Below are positions 61,249 to 64,000 of a DNA stretch of 64,000 nucleotides, piece by piece. Position numbers and translations under genes: made by a program. Source of the DNA: Caenorhabditis elegans (lineage: Eukaryota > Nematoda > Chromadorea > Rhabditida > Rhabditidae); assembly GCF_000002985.6 (NCBI RefSeq), contig NC_003282.8, forward strand, positions 7,192,001-7,256,000, given 5' to 3'. Under the pieces are notes generated by a model that searched no databases, was not told the DNA's origin, and saw only the letters and a list, made by a program, of their open reading frames with translations. How positions within the stretch are numbered: the stretch's first letter is position 1; each line of letters opens with the position of its first letter.

Positions 61249-61779
61249 GTAATTAATTGTTACTGCAAAAGTACAGTCGCGCCAAAGCGATCGCTCAGTG
61301 AACACTGCAGTCACGCAGAGCCGGGCCCTTTATTATTATTACCAGCCGCTGACCGCAACGACTGGTGACATTCGAAATGTTTGACACACACACAGTCTTC
61401 TCGGCATCGAAGAGGCAGCTTTCTTGCGCATTTCGCGTATTTGCTTCTTGTGAATTTCTCCGAAATGCAGAAAATACGTAAAAAAACTACGATAGAATTC
61501 CAAAAATGAAGCCCCCCTCTTTGATATTCATCTTTTGGAGGAAGATGAATAATCGCAAGTGTGGGTGATATCATACGCCCGACATCTCGCGAGTTCCGTG
61601 CCCGACTATGTTTACAGCGCAATGGGGGCGGAGCTGAGGAGACTGTGACACATACCTTCTATCATGAAAAAATTTGAAACACTTAAAACGCTGTATCAAT
61701 TTACTGGCACTGTTACATGTATGTATTTACCTGTGATATGCATGTTTCAAAAGTTCACAGTTGATGTGTATTTTGAAGA

Positions 61780-61923
61780 AATCTAAAAGAAAAAAGGCGG
61801 GGTCCTTTTTGATTCCAGCATCTCCCGAATTTTTCATCTCTCGATTCGAGCCAATTTTCGGCATGCGAAATCGAAAGGGAATCTTTCGCGGGATTGGCTG
61901 GATTCAAATTTGAGGTGACACTT
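61780..61923 (+). repeat. dispersed repeat, copy 1
   Basis: About 144 bp running from AAATCTAAAAGAAAA through GGCGGGGTCCTTTTTGATTC to GGTGACACTT, matching copy 2 at 63386-63530 in direct orientation with only a few differences. Both copies lie in putative introns of the same kinase copy. Confidence 0.85.
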
Positions 61924-62344
61924 CACAAGTTGGATTTCTCTACATTTTCGTGGCGGCGACCGTGGCCAAGGTTTCCCTCTTTAGGCTTACTATTAGAAAT
62001 GGTTAATTATAAAAACTCCACACGTTTTTATTTAAACATTTATTTACAAAAATGAGGGGAAATGATACACAAGTACCCAATTTACACCCCGTGGGGTACC
62101 GCAAAAACAGAAAAAAAAACGACAGCCCTGATTGGTAACATAATTTTTTTACAGAAAAAAAGAAGCGGCAGACAAGGAGAAGTTTGAAAGAGCGCTGCAA
62201 TTGACATCCGAAAAGCAAGTCATTGAATGGAAACAACTCCATTGTACCGTACCAACTAAGTTGGGTTCCGGAGCGGCTGGCTTTGTATTCAAAACAAAGA
62301 AGTTGGATCAACAAATAGCTTTAAAGGTTTACAACCTTGATGCT

Positions 62345-62852
62345 GATCCGGGACGAATGCAGAATGAGATTAAAGTGTGCAGAAAGATTGATTGATTGAT
62401 TTATTTAACATAACTAATGCAATTTACTATTGTACAATTGAATTTTGAGTGTTAAATAAAACGGTAAAACGAGACTAACCCAGAAAGAGTACGTCTCGAG
62501 TTTGGGACGGGAAAGGAGAGAGAGGGTAATGTGGTAGAAGAGATCAATTAGAAGTCAAAGAGAACCAGCGGATAAAAGTTAATACCGGGGAATATTGAGA
62601 TCCGGGACGAATGCAGAATGAGATTAAAGTGTGCAGAAAGATTGATTGATTGATTTATTTAACATAACTAATGCAATTTACTATTGTACAATTGAATTTT
62701 GAGTGTTAAATAAAACGGTAAAACGAGACTAACCCAGAAAGAGTACGTCTCGAGTTTGGGACGGGAAAGGAGAGAGAGGGTAATGTGGTAGAAGAGATCA
62801 ATTAGAAGTCAAAGAGAACCAGCGGATAAAAGTTAATACCGGGGAATATTGA
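62345..62852 (+). repeat. perfect 254-bp tandem duplication
   Basis: Two adjacent copies (62345-62598 and 62599-62852) appear identical base for base. Each starts GATCCGGGACG and the second is followed by GATCGAG, so the breakpoints share GATC. The unit spans about 41 bp of kinase coding sequence plus the adjoining LINE tail. Confidence 0.9.
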
Positions 62853-63002
62853 GATCGAGAAAGTTTGAAAACTGATAGGGGGAGAGAAATACCGGTATAT
62901 TTTTGACAAGATTGTTCCAAATAGGAATGGATTTGGCAAAGAAATGAGAGGTGCATGTGTCTCTCCTAACCAGCATAAAGATGAAACCAATGCCCATGTA
63001 CT
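62386..63002 (-). mobile_element. 5'-truncated LINE (non-LTR retrotransposon) 3' end
   Basis: Read on the minus strand, a frame ends FFAKSIPIWNNLVKNIPVFL then FSNFLDLNIPRY and a stop near 62833, the usual C-terminus of CR1-like LINE reverse transcriptase ORFs (IPxWNxLPxxI). The 3' end is a TCAATCAATCAAT tail abutting kinase sequence, typical for these elements. The 5' end is truncated near 63000 where kinase sequence resumes. No reverse transcriptase core remains. Part of it was duplicated by the 254-bp tandem event. Confidence 0.7.
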
Positions 63003-63385
63003 GTTCAAATTTTTTGAAACTATATGGTGTGCATGTCGTCGATAATCCGCCTCTCTCAGTTCGCAGGGAATTCACTGCTACACGGTCTGCCTTCCTGATG
63101 ATACTGATGGAACTCGGAGGATCACCACTTTCTGCAAAGCCTGATAACTCCCTTCATGCTCATCAATCAATAAGAATCATGAAACAAGTTATTTTTTGGT
63201 TGTTTGTCGCCAATTCAAAGTTCAAGTTCGCCCATCAAGACTTGCACTGTGGAAATGTTTTGATTGGAAAAACAAAGGACGTTTTATTGCAATACAGCAT
63301 CGGTCAAAAGAACATTTCAATAAACTCGAAAGGAATTTTGGTTAAAGTGTGCGACTACTCGGAGAGCGTTATAGGTAACCGGCGG

Positions 63386-63530
63386 AAATCTAAAAGAAAG
63401 TAGGCGGGGTCCTTTTTGATTCCAGCATCTCCCGAATTTTTCATCTCTCGATTCGAGCCAATTCTCGGCATGCGAAATCGAAAGGGAATCTTTCGCGGGA
63501 TTGGCTGGATTTAAATTTGACGTGACACTT
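63386..63530 (+). repeat. dispersed repeat, copy 2
   Basis: Direct copy of 61780-61923 with few changes (GAATCTTTCGCGGGATTGG is shared). It sits inside the intron 63375-63621 of the haspin-like copy, starting a few bases after the donor. Confidence 0.85.
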
Positions 63531-63850
63531 TTAGTTCGATAAAAATACAGATGTGACGCCATAATGTGTATCAAAATACATTTAGCTAAAATTTACTTGA
63601 ATAACCCCATTATAATTTCAGATGGATCAGCTGATGACGTCAAAGATCAAATCCCTGATTTCGAAAAAGAGCTTCTGAAGAAGACACGCGACTCCGACAG
63701 AAAGGTTTCTATAAACTTGAACTTCATATTTTAAAATAAATTATTCAGGTGGTCGAAGATTTGTTCAAAGGGATGAGTGATGCAAAAAGCTTCCGAACGC
63801 TTCTCAAAATTCCACTACTCAGTGGGAATGATATCGATTGCCACGTTTAA

Positions 63851-64000
63851 TTTTATTGTATTTCTTCTGGTTTATTTTAGATTGACGTTAGCCAATAAAT
63901 GTTCCATTTTAAACACCTGCTATTACCAGTTTGTACGATTTGTTCTGCAAATTCTGTAAATTCTGTAAACTCGTTCTCGAAATTGAAAAAAATCGAATAC
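63851..64000. other. AT-rich right edge
   Basis: One hundred and fifty bases after the haspin-like stop codon. An AATAAA near 63893-63898 could be its poly(A) signal. Nothing else is seen. Confidence 0.4.

Larger units (their letters stand above)
62155..63850 (+). pseudogene. haspin-like protein kinase, disrupted
   Basis: Recognisable pieces: 62155-62397 (KEKFERALQLTSEKQVIEW, then Gly loop LGSGAAGFVF and IALKVYNL), about 63003-63374 (FLKLYGVHVVDN, LMILMELGGSPLSA, catalytic loop HQDLHCGNVLIGKTK, and VCDYSES in place of the haspin DYT), 63622-63704 (DGSADDVKDQIPDFEKELLK) and 63749-63850 (VVEDLFKGMSDAKSFRTLLK, stop). The last three join in correct phase. Haspin kinases phosphorylate histone H3 Thr3; worms carry many divergent relatives, several germline-expressed. 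A LINE 3' end and a 254-bp tandem duplication separate the N-lobe from the rest, and the frame stops at 62395-62397. It may survive as a gene only if the LINE is removed as an intron. Confidence 0.7.

Overview
The window reads as nematode nuclear DNA, almost certainly Caenorhabditis elegans chromosome IV (I recall this stretch as cosmids R13A1 and D2024; no search was run). It is AT-rich, introns are short with TTTCAG-type acceptors, several start codons sit just after a trans-splice-like acceptor, and the proteins match worm proteins I know: UNC-8, KCC-1, CAP-1, ELO-3, a kappa-class GST, kynurenine formamidase and a cuticle collagen. Exon edges were read by eye, by joining GT/AG sites that keep the frame; several models close exactly on a multiple of three.

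Layout. 1.5-3.7 kb (-): bestrophin. 5.2-11.5 kb (+): degenerin UNC-8. 12.2-13.3 kb (+): BTB-like protein. 14.3-25.2 kb (+): K-Cl cotransporter KCC-1, with three distal and one proximal alternative first exons. 26.1-27.5 kb (-): globin with a long N-terminal extension. 27.8-33.4 kb: mostly non-coding, with two small-gene candidates. 33.4-38.2 kb (-): F-box gene, small membrane protein, and actin capping protein alpha (cap-1). 39.2-40.7 kb (+): secreted Cys-rich protein. 45.7-47.9 kb (+): fatty acid elongase elo-3, followed by a nearly perfect 101-bp inverted repeat. 48.5-50.3 kb (-): kappa GST. 52.3-53.4 kb (+): arylformamidase. 53.5-54.6 kb (-): cuticle collagen. 55.5-57.4 kb (+): TTBK/CK1-like kinase.

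57.4-64 kb is a decayed accessory tract. It holds a TRPM-channel fragment with a stop codon, a scrap of the upstream kinase, two broken haspin-like kinase copies, a LINE 3' end, a perfect 254-bp tandem duplication, a duplicated dispersed repeat and a G14 run.

The conserved genes are ordinary housekeeping, ion-transport or cuticle genes with no evident shared pathway. The bestrophin, UNC-8 and KCC-1 cluster of ion-transport genes is probably chance. I saw no tRNA, rRNA or CRISPR array. The most notable points are the hairpin between elo-3 and the GST gene, the phase-matched alternative starts of kcc-1, an unlisted 47-residue single-pass microprotein, and the layered gene decay at the right end.
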